Shown here piece after piece: positions 27,625-37,604 of a stretch of DNA of 64,000 bases. The notes beneath the pieces are model-generated. The model did no database searches and was not told where the DNA came from. It saw only the letters and a program-made list of their open reading frames with translations. Source of the stretch: Tritrichomonas musculus (Eukaryota; Parabasalia; Tritrichomonadida; Tritrichomonadidae); the NCBI GenBank assembly GCA_039105265.1, contig JAPFFF010000010.1, forward strand, positions 3,534,001-3,598,000, in the 5' to 3' direction. Position 1 is the first letter of the stretch. Each line of letters begins with the position of its first letter. A program made the translations under genes and the position numbers.

Positions 27625-30600
27625 ATGAGACTCTCCGAAGCTACTCCCGAAAAATTACAAGAACTATTTGAATTGATAATAAACGAGAAACTACAACACG
27701 ACTTTTCATATTATTGGAACTCACAAGAGGAATTCTATTATGACATCCGAGAATGTGCCAGACAAGAAGGGTATGATGGAGATTTAGACAACTATGAGGC
27801 TATGTACTGGTATTTTAAAGGCAAGAACAACACACCCGCGCAACAACAAGAACAACCCAAACAAGAAGAACCTCCCAAACAAGAAGAAAAACCTCTCAAG
27901 ACGGAGAACAACTCACAACAAGAAATCGTGAATCAAATAATGGAAAAATTAGAATACTCTCCTAAAAAATGGCAAATCGACTTTGAGAGATTAGATAAGG
28001 ACGGCAGACTCTTATTGCTTCCCAAATTGAAGGAATTCTTTGAAGAATATATAGATTCTTTACCCATTATCTCCAAATACAAACTCGCTTTCAAAATCAA
28101 AAGTCAATGGCATTCTTATCAATTAACTCCTGAAATATACAACAAATTAATGGAAAATCTGACAGAAAAACACTTCATCTTCGATATAGAGAATGTTGTA
28201 CCAGAATATTTTTATGAGAATGGAGCCGAAAAAATACCTGAATGGAGCCTCTTTGAAGCAGTTCGCTTTAGTGAATTTCAGAATATTAAGGCAAAAAATG
28301 ACGTTGGAGGAAGTTTCTTTCAATATTTAGTACGTGAAAACTGCCCATCAAATGTCTCAAAATATCTCAAGAAATTACAGATTTTCACTTCTCTCGTGGA
28401 CAAAAAAGGCAAACAAAGAAATGAATTGGACGATTGCTGCTTCATTTACGCACTTCAACAAACAGGATGCTACGATGATGACACACTAAACAAAATGCGC
28501 CTAAGGATTAATTCAAGATATCTCTCCCAAAAAGCATTGAATAATTTATGTACAGAGTTCAAAATTCATGTCAAATTATCTTTCATTGATGAAGATTCAA
28601 AATGCAAAAAACAAACAGTTAGGTCCCAAAAAGATGGTTCAAAAAAGAGTTATTTAGGTATAGAAAATGCTGACCCAACAAGAACTCATACAATGAATGT
28701 CTTCAATAAGCACTATTTTCTTGAGGAAATTACTCCTTTCAGCACGTATTATATCAACCACCTCCTTGACTGTTCAGAAGACAAATACAATAAAGAATAC
28801 AAACAAGACCACTGGATTAATGCAAGATATTTCATGACATCATCAAATTTGGTCCGAACTCTCATGAGAAACAACTTCTTCATCCCAATCACATTTGGTC
28901 AATATAAGGTCCTCAACACAGTTTTCTACAAAGAAGTAATCGACGATATTGACCTTATCGACCTCGAATATAACGAAGAACAATGCACGAAACTAATAAA
29001 ATTTGACAAAAAGAAACTCTCAGAAAATGACAACAAAACATATTGGTATGCCGATTTTGAAGCAGATACATCAACAGAAATTCACAAACCTTTCCTCTGC
29101 GTCTTACAGAATAGAACAGGTCGTATCAATAAAACTTTCCGAGGAGAAGACTGCAACAAACAATTACTAGATTATTTACCCGATGACGCTGTCGTTTATT
29201 TCCACAATTTAGCGTATGATATCAGAATGATGGCCTCTTTCGGACTCGCCAAATCCATCATCAAAGGCACAAAAACAATGAAGGCTGACATAAAATATCT
29301 CAACAAAACCATCCATCTCAAAGACTCTTTACCAATTCTTTCCTGCAAATTATCTCAATTACCATCTATGTTTGACATTCCTGACATACAAAAAGAGATA
29401 TTTCCATATAAATATTATACTCTTGATCGCCTCCAAACTAATATTGGCACAATTAACGAAGCAGGAGAAAATGAGGACAAAATTTGGACAGATGAAGACT
29501 ACAATTTATTCAACGCCAATATTGATAAAATATCTGGCTGTCGAATAGACGAAAACCATTTTGACATGTGGAAATATGCAGAATTTTACTGCCAGCAAGA
29601 CGTTAATATCCTCAGAATCGGATTCAATAAACTGCGTGAAGGATTCATCAAAGACTTCAAAGTCGACCCATTTAATTTCATCAGCATATCGTCTCTCGCA
29701 AACGAAGTCTTCAATCAAAGAGTCTATTATCCCAACCAAAATCTCTATAAATTAGGTGGTCATGTGAGATATTTTTGCTCAAAGGCGATATATGGAGGTA
29801 GATGTATGACGGCATATAACAAGAAATGGCACGTCAAGAAGAATCTCTGCGATTTTGATGCAGTATCATTATATCCTTCCGCAATGAGTAGATTATACAC
29901 AGTTGAAGGACGTCCAAAGGTAATACAGAATGACCAACTCAACTATAATTTCCTCTCCCAACAATCCGCATACATCGTCGAAATCGAAATAACAAAAATA
30001 AAAAAGCATTATGCATTTCCGTTAATCGTTCAAAAAATTGACGGCCTAAACAGGAATAACGACTATTTGTCCGAAAATCAAACCATTAAAATAGTTGTTG
30101 ATAATATTACTTTGGAGGACTTTATTGAGTTTCAGCAAATAGAATTCAATATACTGAGAGGATATTACTGGGATGGAAAGAAAGATTATCGTATTCAAGA
30201 ATGTATCAAAAAGATATTCAATAAACGACTCGAATATAAGAAACAGAAGAATCCTTTGCAAAATCTCTACAAACTCATCATGAATTCCTGCTACGGCAAA
30301 ACAATAGAGAGGCCAGTAGATAAAGACTACAAATATCTTCACGAAGGAGATGAACTCGACAAATATTGGGCAAAAAACTATAACAAAATTGTCGAAGATA
30401 TTCAGTTAAACAACTCTGACATCCATGCAATAAAGACCCTCAAACAAATAGATAATCACTTCAATTTCTCCCTATTAGGCATTCAAGTTCTGTCCATGTC
30501 CAAGAGAATAATGAACGAAGTCATGTGTCTTGCTTTCGATATAGGCTGCCATATTTATTACCAAGATACTGATAGTATGCATATAGAATCTGTGGATTTA

Positions 30601-31047
30601 CCGAAACTTGAAAAGGCCTTCCGCGAGAAATATAACCGCGAACTTATCGGGAAAAATTTAGGACAATTCCATTCAGATTTCCCAGAAATAAACGGCCACA
30701 ATGAGATGCCTGAATCTATTGAATCATTCTTCTTGATGAAGAAAATGTATGTAGATAAACTGCAAGATTCTACTGGAGATATTGACTATATGATACGAGG
30801 TAAAGGACTAACTCAGAATTCCATCAAATATAAATTCAATGAAGAGTTTCAAGGAGATGTTATGAAGCTTTATGAAACGCTATATAACGGAAATTCCATC
30901 ACATTCGACTTAACAAAAGGACAACCTTGCTTCGAAATGAATAAAAATATGACTGTATCGACAAGAAAAAAATTCGAGAGATGTATCAAAACAGACTATA
31001 CTGAAGGAGATATTACCCAATATTTTAATAGTCCTTTTCAGCCCTAA
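27625..31047 (+). CDS. Protein-primed family B DNA polymerase (Polinton B)
   Basis: 1140 residues. The N-terminal 470 residues start with a Gln/Glu/Pro-rich linker (about 70-105) and may hold the priming or an OTU-like region; I do not recognise it. Exonuclease motifs: ExoI YADFEAD (D477, E479), ExoII YFHNLAYD (about 525-532), ExoIII YCQQDVN (about 662-668). Polymerase motifs: A DFDAVSLYPS (743-752), B KLIMNSCYGKT (883-893), C YQDTDS (D981, D983), with a later KKMYVDKL. This set marks the protein-primed PolB that copies Polinton ends. A TCATT initiator-like motif lies ~10 bases before the ATG. A fossil component. Confidence 0.95.
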   Translation: MRLSEATPEKLQELFELIINEKLQHDFSYYWNSQEEFYYDIRECARQEGYDGDLDNYEAMYWYFKGKNNTPAQQQEQPKQEEPPKQEEKPLKTENNSQQEIVNQIMEKLEYSPKKWQIDFERLDKDGRLLLLPKLKEFFEEYIDSLPIISKYKLAFKIKSQWHSYQLTPEIYNKLMENLTEKHFIFDIENVVPEYFYENGAEKIPEWSLFEAVRFSEFQNIKAKNDVGGSFFQYLVRENCPSNVSKYLKKLQIFTSLVDKKGKQRNELDDCCFIYALQQTGCYDDDTLNKMRLRINSRYLSQKALNNLCTEFKIHVKLSFIDEDSKCKKQTVRSQKDGSKKSYLGIENADPTRTHTMNVFNKHYFLEEITPFSTYYINHLLDCSEDKYNKEYKQDHWINARYFMTSSNLVRTLMRNNFFIPITFGQYKVLNTVFYKEVIDDIDLIDLEYNEEQCTKLIKFDKKKLSENDNKTYWYADFEADTSTEIHKPFLCVLQNRTGRINKTFRGEDCNKQLLDYLPDDAVVYFHNLAYDIRMMASFGLAKSIIKGTKTMKADIKYLNKTIHLKDSLPILSCKLSQLPSMFDIPDIQKEIFPYKYYTLDRLQTNIGTINEAGENEDKIWTDEDYNLFNANIDKISGCRIDENHFDMWKYAEFYCQQDVNILRIGFNKLREGFIKDFKVDPFNFISISSLANEVFNQRVYYPNQNLYKLGGHVRYFCSKAIYGGRCMTAYNKKWHVKKNLCDFDAVSLYPSAMSRLYTVEGRPKVIQNDQLNYNFLSQQSAYIVEIEITKIKKHYAFPLIVQKIDGLNRNNDYLSENQTIKIVVDNITLEDFIEFQQIEFNILRGYYWDGKKDYRIQECIKKIFNKRLEYKKQKNPLQNLYKLIMNSCYGKTIERPVDKDYKYLHEGDELDKYWAKNYNKIVEDIQLNNSDIHAIKTLKQIDNHFNFSLLGIQVLSMSKRIMNEVMCLAFDIGCHIYYQDTDSMHIESVDLPKLEKAFREKYNRELIGKNLGQFHSDFPEINGHNEMPESIESFFLMKKMYVDKLQDSTGDIDYMIRGKGLTQNSIKYKFNEEFQGDVMKLYETLYNGNSITFDLTKGQPCFEMNKNMTVSTRKKFERCIKTDYTEGDITQYFNSPFQP

Positions 31048-31062
31048 AGAGTCATAAATGAC

Positions 31063-32931
31063 TCAATAGTCAATTTTCCACCTAGGCATCATTTGTCTCA
31101 TATTTTTTTGTCCTTCAATTTCATACAAACCATTCTTGAACCCAATAACTCTATACTTTCCTGGCTGTACATTGGACCTTCTCTTCATCATTCCATCCTT
31201 TTCGTTATACAATTTTACCGACATCCCTTTTGGCAAATAGAATCCTTTACTCGTCATTATGTCATAATTCTCCTTACAGATATTCATCACAATCAACGAT
31301 TCCAGTTCTTTATCTTCATGAACCATCTTTGGAGACACACTTTTCCTGGCATATTTTGAGAGTGTTTTATGAGGTGCGTTATTATATTGCCTCACCAATT
31401 CTTCCATTATCGATGGAGTAATTATCCCAATTCCCATATTGTAAGCCATATCTCTCAGTGTTCTGATGACTCTATCTATCAGTCCCAAAGAACTGTGCAT
31501 CGGGTCTGTTTTTACCTGTTTTTGCTCCTTTTTCATGAAGTCTGGATAATTTCCCATTCTCATTCTTGGTGCAGTTTGCCATTCTATTCCATGTGTCCTA
31601 TAGTATTCTTGTGCCTTTCTTGAGTTAAAAGAGCCCTCACCATCAAACGTCAAGCTCTTTATTACAACACCAGATTGCAGCAATTTATCGAGGGTTTTCA
31701 AGTATGTATCTGCTGATTTATCGAATTTGGCGAATCTCTGATGCTTTTCTTCCTCTTTCTCTTCTCCAAACAATATCTGATTTACCAACTCAACGTACAA
31801 ATATCTTGTATTGACATTTATCATGACCAAATAACATAATTTATCAACAAACATCAAATCAATAATATACGAATATCTTGATGAAACTTTATGGAGCTGA
31901 TACATCTTCGCGTTCTTTTTCAAAGGAAAGTATGATGTGTTCTCGGCTATTTTGACCTGTCTATCGGGAAACAAATTCTTCAAAGCTCTTATTTTACTCT
32001 CTGTTTTGAACCCAATAATATTTTGCTCCTGAGGAATTTCATAAGTTGAATATGTCGTTGGCTGGAAATAAAATTTATTGACGTATCTATTGTATCTCTC
32101 CTCTTCGGATAATCTACTCTCTCCCCAATTCCTACTGACTCTATTAAATTCCTCTTTATCTAGCAGTCTTTCATGATTATAAACAACAAATTCGTTCAAT
32201 TTGTCCATAAAACTGTCTCTAAAAATAGGTCTTTTAGGTCTTTGTCTCTTTTCCCATTCCTCAATAAATTCGTCATAAATTTGTCGAATATCATCATCTT
32301 GAATCACAATTCTTGTATAAACTCTGGACGTATCTTCAAAGAGATATATGTGTTTATTCCCTCCACTCGCAAAGCGAGAGTCTGCTGTGCAGTCATTTTG
32401 CTGAATAAAATCTCTGACAGCACCAAATTGTGGCTTGTTTTTGTTGGTCAATTTTTGTCTGAACAATTCTTCTTTGGCTCTTTCACAAGCATCTTTATAT
32501 CTGGATTCATTGACTCTTTTGATGCCTTCTTTCAGTTGTTCTATCCTTGCAAAAAGCAATCTATCGATTCTGTCTTGGTTGATTCTCAAGAAATTATTTA
32601 CGTGTTGAATGTCTGTTCGAGTAAAAATATGGTTATAAGTAAATTTTCTCCCATTATTGAAGCAATAAGAAGGATCGTCCATATAGTCCAAAAAGTCGTC
32701 CAAAGAGTCTATTTTCTGATTTCCTAGCCAGTCCATTATCCTCTCAGCTTTATAATTTACTTTTTGTTGAGGGTCAGAAAGGCATCTACAAAATATCCGT
32801 ATTTTATTGCTGGTATTCAGGACATCCCCGTCATTACCTCTCAACATATCGTCTATCGGCAAGTTTGTTTCCGATATGATATGATTTATTATTTCATCCG
32901 AGTTATTGTAAAGCAATTTACTTGTATTCAT
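31063..32931 (-). CDS. Retroviral-type (rve) integrase (Polinton B)
   Basis: 622 residues from the ATG at 32931 (MNTSKLLYN...). Upstream codons are open but lack an ATG and overlap the divergent gene. It ends 16 bases from the convergent polymerase gene. An N-terminal helical part is followed by a core with the strand IIDLMFVDKLCYLVMINVNT, the segment LTFDGEGSF and a later HSSLGLIDRVIRTLRDM helix, typical of the rve integrase fold, then a small C-terminal chromo/SH3-like domain (GKYRVIGFKNGLYEIEG). It joins Polinton ends to target DNA. A fossil component. Confidence 0.9.
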   Translation of the reverse strand: MNTSKLLYNNSDEIINHIISETNLPIDDMLRGNDGDVLNTSNKIRIFCRCLSDPQQKVNYKAERIMDWLGNQKIDSLDDFLDYMDDPSYCFNNGRKFTYNHIFTRTDIQHVNNFLRINQDRIDRLLFARIEQLKEGIKRVNESRYKDACERAKEELFRQKLTNKNKPQFGAVRDFIQQNDCTADSRFASGGNKHIYLFEDTSRVYTRIVIQDDDIRQIYDEFIEEWEKRQRPKRPIFRDSFMDKLNEFVVYNHERLLDKEEFNRVSRNWGESRLSEEERYNRYVNKFYFQPTTYSTYEIPQEQNIIGFKTESKIRALKNLFPDRQVKIAENTSYFPLKKNAKMYQLHKVSSRYSYIIDLMFVDKLCYLVMINVNTRYLYVELVNQILFGEEKEEEKHQRFAKFDKSADTYLKTLDKLLQSGVVIKSLTFDGEGSFNSRKAQEYYRTHGIEWQTAPRMRMGNYPDFMKKEQKQVKTDPMHSSLGLIDRVIRTLRDMAYNMGIGIITPSIMEELVRQYNNAPHKTLSKYARKSVSPKMVHEDKELESLIVMNICKENYDIMTSKGFYLPKGMSVKLYNEKDGMMKRRSNVQPGKYRVIGFKNGLYEIEGQKNMRQMMPRWKIDY

Positions 32932-32949
32932 TTTTTTATTTGGTAGAAA

Positions 32950-33189
32950 ATGTCTCAAGAACAGCCCGCTCTCCTCCCTCTCAAAAACTGGCACGGTAGA
33001 AAAACTTTCGCCACTCCTACTCTGAAACAACTGAAATCTCGTCTTCAATATTATCGAAGGATATTGAGCCAAACACCTCCCACGGACCCCAAAAAAATAG
33101 CCAAAAGAGAGAAGATTCAACGAAAATATGACAGAGATATGAAGGTAAGAAATCTGTTAAATAGAGCTGTTAGCAATCTTTACTCCTGA
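32950..33189 (+). CDS. Small basic Polinton B protein, 79 aa
   Basis: 79 residues, rich in Lys/Arg, starting MSQEQPALLPLKNWHGR. The second half (about 20-75) is a charged helix. It is divergent from the integrase gene by 18 bases and followed by the 168-aa gene with a 21-base gap in the same direction. It could bind DNA, but no family is recognised. Confidence 0.55.
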   Translation: MSQEQPALLPLKNWHGRKTFATPTLKQLKSRLQYYRRILSQTPPTDPKKIAKREKIQRKYDRDMKVRNLLNRAVSNLYS

Positions 33190-33210
33190 AAATTTTTTGT
33201 TATTCAAATA

Positions 33211-33717
33211 ATGTCTGGAACTCTCCGACAAGCTCGTATACTGTCATCAGAAGCAAAAAGCAAGAACAATACATCAATTTCGCAAGAACAGAATACCAAT
33301 ATCCAAATAAATTACCCCAATGTCCCTCAACTTAACGCCTCAAAAACAGTCTCTCGAAGCAATTCGCTGTCTGATTTAAAGAACTACAATCAGCTTGACT
33401 CCCTCGAGCAAAAAAATAAATTCCTCGAAATGCTCGTTTCTGTCTATGAGGACAATCCACTAAAAGTGAATGCTTATCTCGTTTGTAATACCACATCTCT
33501 CATGAATATGATTAAACTCTTGACCGACGCAGATAAAGTCGAATTAGTATTGGACGAAGATATTGCCTGTAATTCCTGTTGTTCCTCCGATAAATTGATA
33601 TATATTTCGAAGATTCTCATAACGAAAAACAACAAGACAGAAGACATGAAATATGCCTACAACGACATTTACTCACAATTCATAAAATATGGCGTATCGC
33701 TTAAACTTGCAGTTTAA
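33211..33717 (+). CDS. Conserved Polinton protein (RILSSE family), element B
   Basis: 168 residues, homologous over the whole length to the element A protein at 7619-8206: RQARILSSE, QEQNTN, KNKFLEMLVSVYEDNP, LVCNTTSLMNMIKLL, DADKVELVLDED, CNSCC and C-terminal YGVSLKL. The linker is shorter than in element A. The presence of the gene in two otherwise divergent elements shows it is a core gene of this Polinton group. Function unknown. Confidence 0.7.
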   Translation: MSGTLRQARILSSEAKSKNNTSISQEQNTNIQINYPNVPQLNASKTVSRSNSLSDLKNYNQLDSLEQKNKFLEMLVSVYEDNPLKVNAYLVCNTTSLMNMIKLLTDADKVELVLDEDIACNSCCSSDKLIYISKILITKNNKTEDMKYAYNDIYSQFIKYGVSLKLAV

Positions 33718-33750
33718 GAGTCTCGTAATCGAGTCGCTCAAAATATGTAT

Positions 33751-36700
33751 TTAAGATTTGAAAATAGCCAATATATGTTCGTTTATTTTTGCACTTACTT
33801 TGCCCACAATACTTTGTTGAATCTTCAAAGTCATGGCATAATCCTCGTCCAAAATCCTTCCGTCATATAGAATTACATCTCCTATTTGATACAAATTAGC
33901 GTCATCGACATAAAATAAATAGTCTCCGTGTGTTGCGAATTTGACGCATCCGTTTTCTGAATCTACCTCTACAATGACACCAACAAATTCCTTCCATGAA
34001 CCGTCTATGATTACAGAGCAAATACAGTCTGTGGTGTCTTCTGCTGTCGAACTGACGAACATATTTTTTTTCGGGTCTCTACGATACACATGGCCTGATA
34101 AAAATACTGGTTTTCCAATCTTATAGTCCGATATTTCTTCGCCCGCTTCTATCGGGGCATAATGAGTAATTGTATTTGAGCCGTTTGATGATATTTTGCC
34201 AGAAACATATAAATTTGAATCAATTGTTGTATTTCTTACTGAACCAGACATGTGAAATGACTGAAATCTATGACCATCAACATATATAAATACTTCGCCA
34301 GTATCAGCAGCTTTTGAAGACCTATACATAAAGACAGAATTATATTTACTATCATATCCAAAAGTAATTAAAGCAAGAGTATTAGCATCAATAGAACTAA
34401 AGAAACTTGCAATATTACTTTCGGTACTATTAACCGATAATGAACCATCATCATTTTTTGCTACATATTTAGTCAAATCGACAGGTTCTGGAATTTCTGT
34501 TTTTAATGCGTATTTTCTTTCTGCTGTTGTTTTTGTTTCATAATTTGATAAGTCGACAGGTTCAGGAATCTCACTTTTTACTTGGTCAATAGCACGGGTC
34601 AATTCTGTTTTCTGAGCAAAATTATTTTTTACGAAATTTATATTTGGAATACAATATTCATCATAAACTTCAGGTTTGTATGAATAACTTACAGACTCTA
34701 GGTCCACAACATAATTTCCGTTATATCTGAATGTTCCACCGTAATAGAAAAAGTATATAGAAAAAGTATTTTCGCCTTTCTTGTAATGATAATATTCCGC
34801 GTCTTCACTATCATACAAATATTCTCCTGAAATATCTTCATTATTACAAGAGCCTTTCACGAAAAGAGATGATTTCTTTAATATGTTGCATAAATCTCTA
34901 TCCAAATTTGTGATATAAGTTCTTTTATCCTCATCATTTGTTGTTTCATTTACGAATTTTGTAGCGATTGATAATTCTTGAGTTATTTTCTCAGTTGATA
35001 ATATATCTGTTTTTAACACATATTTTCCATCCGCTTCTTCCTTTGAAATATATCCCGATAAATCGACTGTTTTGAGCTGTTTCATATGATTATCTATCAA
35101 TTTTTTGACTGCCTTTGCTGTAATCAGCTGTTTGTTAGTCAGTTCTTCGCCCAACAAAATCGGTTTCTGTTCTCTTGTCATCGACATAATCCAAGCAGCT
35201 GAAGGACAATTTTCTGCATATACATCTAAATACGGAACATTTATTCGAAAATCTTCATACTCTCCGTCTATTTTAATCTCCTCATTGTCATCAACTCCAT
35301 AGCAAAGATATCGGAAACATTTCTTGTCAAACGCCTCTATTTCTTCAATAAATTCCAGCGCGGTTCGAATCTCTCTTGGAGCAGCAAGAACATCAACGTC
35401 CCGAACTATTGCCTCCGCTCCTTCCGAAACCTCTTCACCAGCAAAACAAAATCTTTTTACCTTTGATATTCCCTCTGCCGCCAACGATAAAAGCGCCTTT
35501 GGACCGCCGACAAAATTTACTGTGGCACCAGCTATACACACAACATCTTTGATATAATTAAACCAATTTGTCTTGTTTTTCATATCGTTTAGTTGTTTTT
35601 GGAGGTTTGAATAAAGATTTTGCAGCTCAGATATTCTATTATTTGCTATATCTACTGTATTTCCCAAAGAATTTAGAACAAAAAGATGAGACTCAATATT
35701 TTCCCCAATAACGACGCCAGAAGTCTGTATATTACAGTTTGTGTATAAAGTACTGCATGCTTCAGGTCTTGGAACAACAGAATAATACCCACATCCTGCT
35801 AGAAACTCAAAAGTATTTCCTCCTTCTTTATACGAAACATCTGGTATCGGAAAAATTACTTCTTTGTCTGAGGGCATATAAAGTATCAGACTATACGGAG
35901 GATTCCCAATATCTATTCGGCTATTGTAGTGGAAAGGAATATATTTATAACAATTTTCTGAAACAACTTTATAGCACGATTCTGACTCATAACTGCTATG
36001 AGAATACCCAAATTCAGAGTTATATTCTATTCCGTTTATATTTAGACTTGCCGAAAAATTACATGACTCTTTCTTGGTACATTTCAGTAGAACACTCCAA
36101 TATCCGTCTTTATCTTCGTATTTTGCCACTTCGCAATCGTTAAATGTACAAAGTCCTTTCTCAACAATGACTTCAAAAGGATTTTTGTCGGAATAATTGT
36201 GTATCCAATTCCTTAGGACGTATCTATTTGTGTCGTTTTGCTCAATGAAAATTCCTTGATATGTATGCTTGAAGAACTCAGTTTCTCCTTTGATTGATTT
36301 GGAGCCAGGAATATTGTATGACAAATTATTGCCGACCCATTCATTATTTTGCTTTGTGAGTTTGAAATCTGTACCAAATACCTCATCATGGAACTCAAAA
36401 GTTTGTCCATCTAAGAGCTTGTCAAATTCTTCTGTTCCGGGAATATAGCCCCAATCAGCATAATAATATTGTTCATTTTCTGTGGTCCCAAATGACTTCA
36501 TCTCATAGAAATTCGGTAAAGGGGAAGTATAAAGTTTGAGACAATTTTCTGCATCGACATTATTACATTTGATATTTATGAGGTTAGATTCCTTGTTTGA
36601 AATATATTGCTTAACCTTTCCTGTAAAGTTTATTTTCATGAAACCAGAAGTAAAGAGGTCAAAAGGATTATCAAGAGATTCCTTACTCATATAAATTCTG

Positions 36701-37176
36701 GCGGATAATTCGTTTTCAATATAGGAAATTGCGTTATTTGAGTCGATTTTGGGATTCGTAAATTTGCCTGTTTTTGTGTCTATTTTTGCTTCCCCAAACG
36801 TTGAACAGTTTATTGTAAAAACATTTCCTGAATAGTCAGACGGTATATCTATTTTGATTTCCAAAATATTGTATTCGTCATTTTCTGCTTTCGACAAGGA
36901 GTTTAAGTCAAGGGAATAGGCGTCAAGACCATCTTCATATGATAATTCATTAACTGAACCAGGGGACATTTCCAAAGAGGTTATTCGTTCTTCATGATTA
37001 ATGAGCTGAGATTTCAGAGAGATTCCTCCCAAATTTATATCTCCTCCAACGGTCAAATCTTGTTCTATATCAGCTGTTTTTATGTTTATTTCATCACAGT
37101 TTATTGAGGAAGGATTCTTTGAACCACCCATAAATGCACCGTCTAAAGCGTTCTGTTTAGTCAGTATTGCAGTCAT
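33751..37176 (-). CDS. Large fibre-like surface protein (Polinton B)
   Basis: 1141 residues from the ATG at 37176. A further upstream ATG at 37203 would overlap the divergent gene at 37191, so the inner start is preferred. The N-terminus has a short-repeat beta pattern (IDLTVGGDINLGG type), the middle is Cys-containing and beta-rich, and the coiled-coil stretches at about 480-520 and near 860 (ending in DLSNYETKTTAERKYALKTE) recur as a paired DLSxY motif (DLSGYISKEEADGKYVLKT). The C-terminal 200 residues resemble phage tail-fibre and particle-decoration proteins with GSxxxTxxHYAPIEAGE. It looks like a trimeric fibre or adhesin of a virion. No clear counterpart in element A. Function is inferred from architecture. 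Confidence 0.55.
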   Translation of the reverse strand: MTAILTKQNALDGAFMGGSKNPSSINCDEINIKTADIEQDLTVGGDINLGGISLKSQLINHEERITSLEMSPGSVNELSYEDGLDAYSLDLNSLSKAENDEYNILEIKIDIPSDYSGNVFTINCSTFGEAKIDTKTGKFTNPKIDSNNAISYIENELSARIYMSKESLDNPFDLFTSGFMKINFTGKVKQYISNKESNLINIKCNNVDAENCLKLYTSPLPNFYEMKSFGTTENEQYYYADWGYIPGTEEFDKLLDGQTFEFHDEVFGTDFKLTKQNNEWVGNNLSYNIPGSKSIKGETEFFKHTYQGIFIEQNDTNRYVLRNWIHNYSDKNPFEVIVEKGLCTFNDCEVAKYEDKDGYWSVLLKCTKKESCNFSASLNINGIEYNSEFGYSHSSYESESCYKVVSENCYKYIPFHYNSRIDIGNPPYSLILYMPSDKEVIFPIPDVSYKEGGNTFEFLAGCGYYSVVPRPEACSTLYTNCNIQTSGVVIGENIESHLFVLNSLGNTVDIANNRISELQNLYSNLQKQLNDMKNKTNWFNYIKDVVCIAGATVNFVGGPKALLSLAAEGISKVKRFCFAGEEVSEGAEAIVRDVDVLAAPREIRTALEFIEEIEAFDKKCFRYLCYGVDDNEEIKIDGEYEDFRINVPYLDVYAENCPSAAWIMSMTREQKPILLGEELTNKQLITAKAVKKLIDNHMKQLKTVDLSGYISKEEADGKYVLKTDILSTEKITQELSIATKFVNETTNDEDKRTYITNLDRDLCNILKKSSLFVKGSCNNEDISGEYLYDSEDAEYYHYKKGENTFSIYFFYYGGTFRYNGNYVVDLESVSYSYKPEVYDEYCIPNINFVKNNFAQKTELTRAIDQVKSEIPEPVDLSNYETKTTAERKYALKTEIPEPVDLTKYVAKNDDGSLSVNSTESNIASFFSSIDANTLALITFGYDSKYNSVFMYRSSKAADTGEVFIYVDGHRFQSFHMSGSVRNTTIDSNLYVSGKISSNGSNTITHYAPIEAGEEISDYKIGKPVFLSGHVYRRDPKKNMFVSSTAEDTTDCICSVIIDGSWKEFVGVIVEVDSENGCVKFATHGDYLFYVDDANLYQIGDVILYDGRILDEDYAMTLKIQQSIVGKVSAKINEHILAIFKS

Positions 37177-37190
37177 TTTAAAATAAATAA

Positions 37191-37523
37191 ATGCCCAAGA
37201 CATACTTCATTACCAAGAAATACAACAATATTTTGCCCTCAGAATTCACAAATTCATTGAATAAACGATATATTTCCTTCCAATATTGTCGAGCTACTTG
37301 TAATGGATATCTGGACGGAGAAACAGAAATGCACGCTTCATTTATTCAAAGAGATGAGTACGAAGATTCTCTTGTCTGGTACGCCAATTTGACTCCTCCG
37401 GACGATAATAGGAAATACGAATTTGTCGGGACAAAAAGAGAGTTTAGGATATGGTTCACAGACGCAGAAGGGAACGAAATAAAGCCTGATAACTTCACTG
37501 TTTTCTTGAAGTTGGAATACTGA
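37191..37523 (+). CDS. Conserved small Polinton protein, all-beta, element B
   Basis: 110 residues, homologous to the C-terminal part of 2229-2618 of element A (YISFQY, KYEFVGTKREFRIWFTD, GNEIKPDNFTV). Its ATG is 15 bases from the divergent fibre-like gene, so the two may share a promoter. A beta-sandwich fold is likely. It is a candidate minor capsid or penton-type protein by size and conservation, without proof. Confidence 0.65.
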   Translation: MPKTYFITKKYNNILPSEFTNSLNKRYISFQYCRATCNGYLDGETEMHASFIQRDEYEDSLVWYANLTPPDDNRKYEFVGTKREFRIWFTDAEGNEIKPDNFTVFLKLEY

Positions 37524-37604
37524 TGAAATCAGCATTGAGCTGGCGCAAATATTGAGGATGTGTAAAAAAATATTTTTTTAGATGAGGTCATAAGGACAAA
37601 GTCC

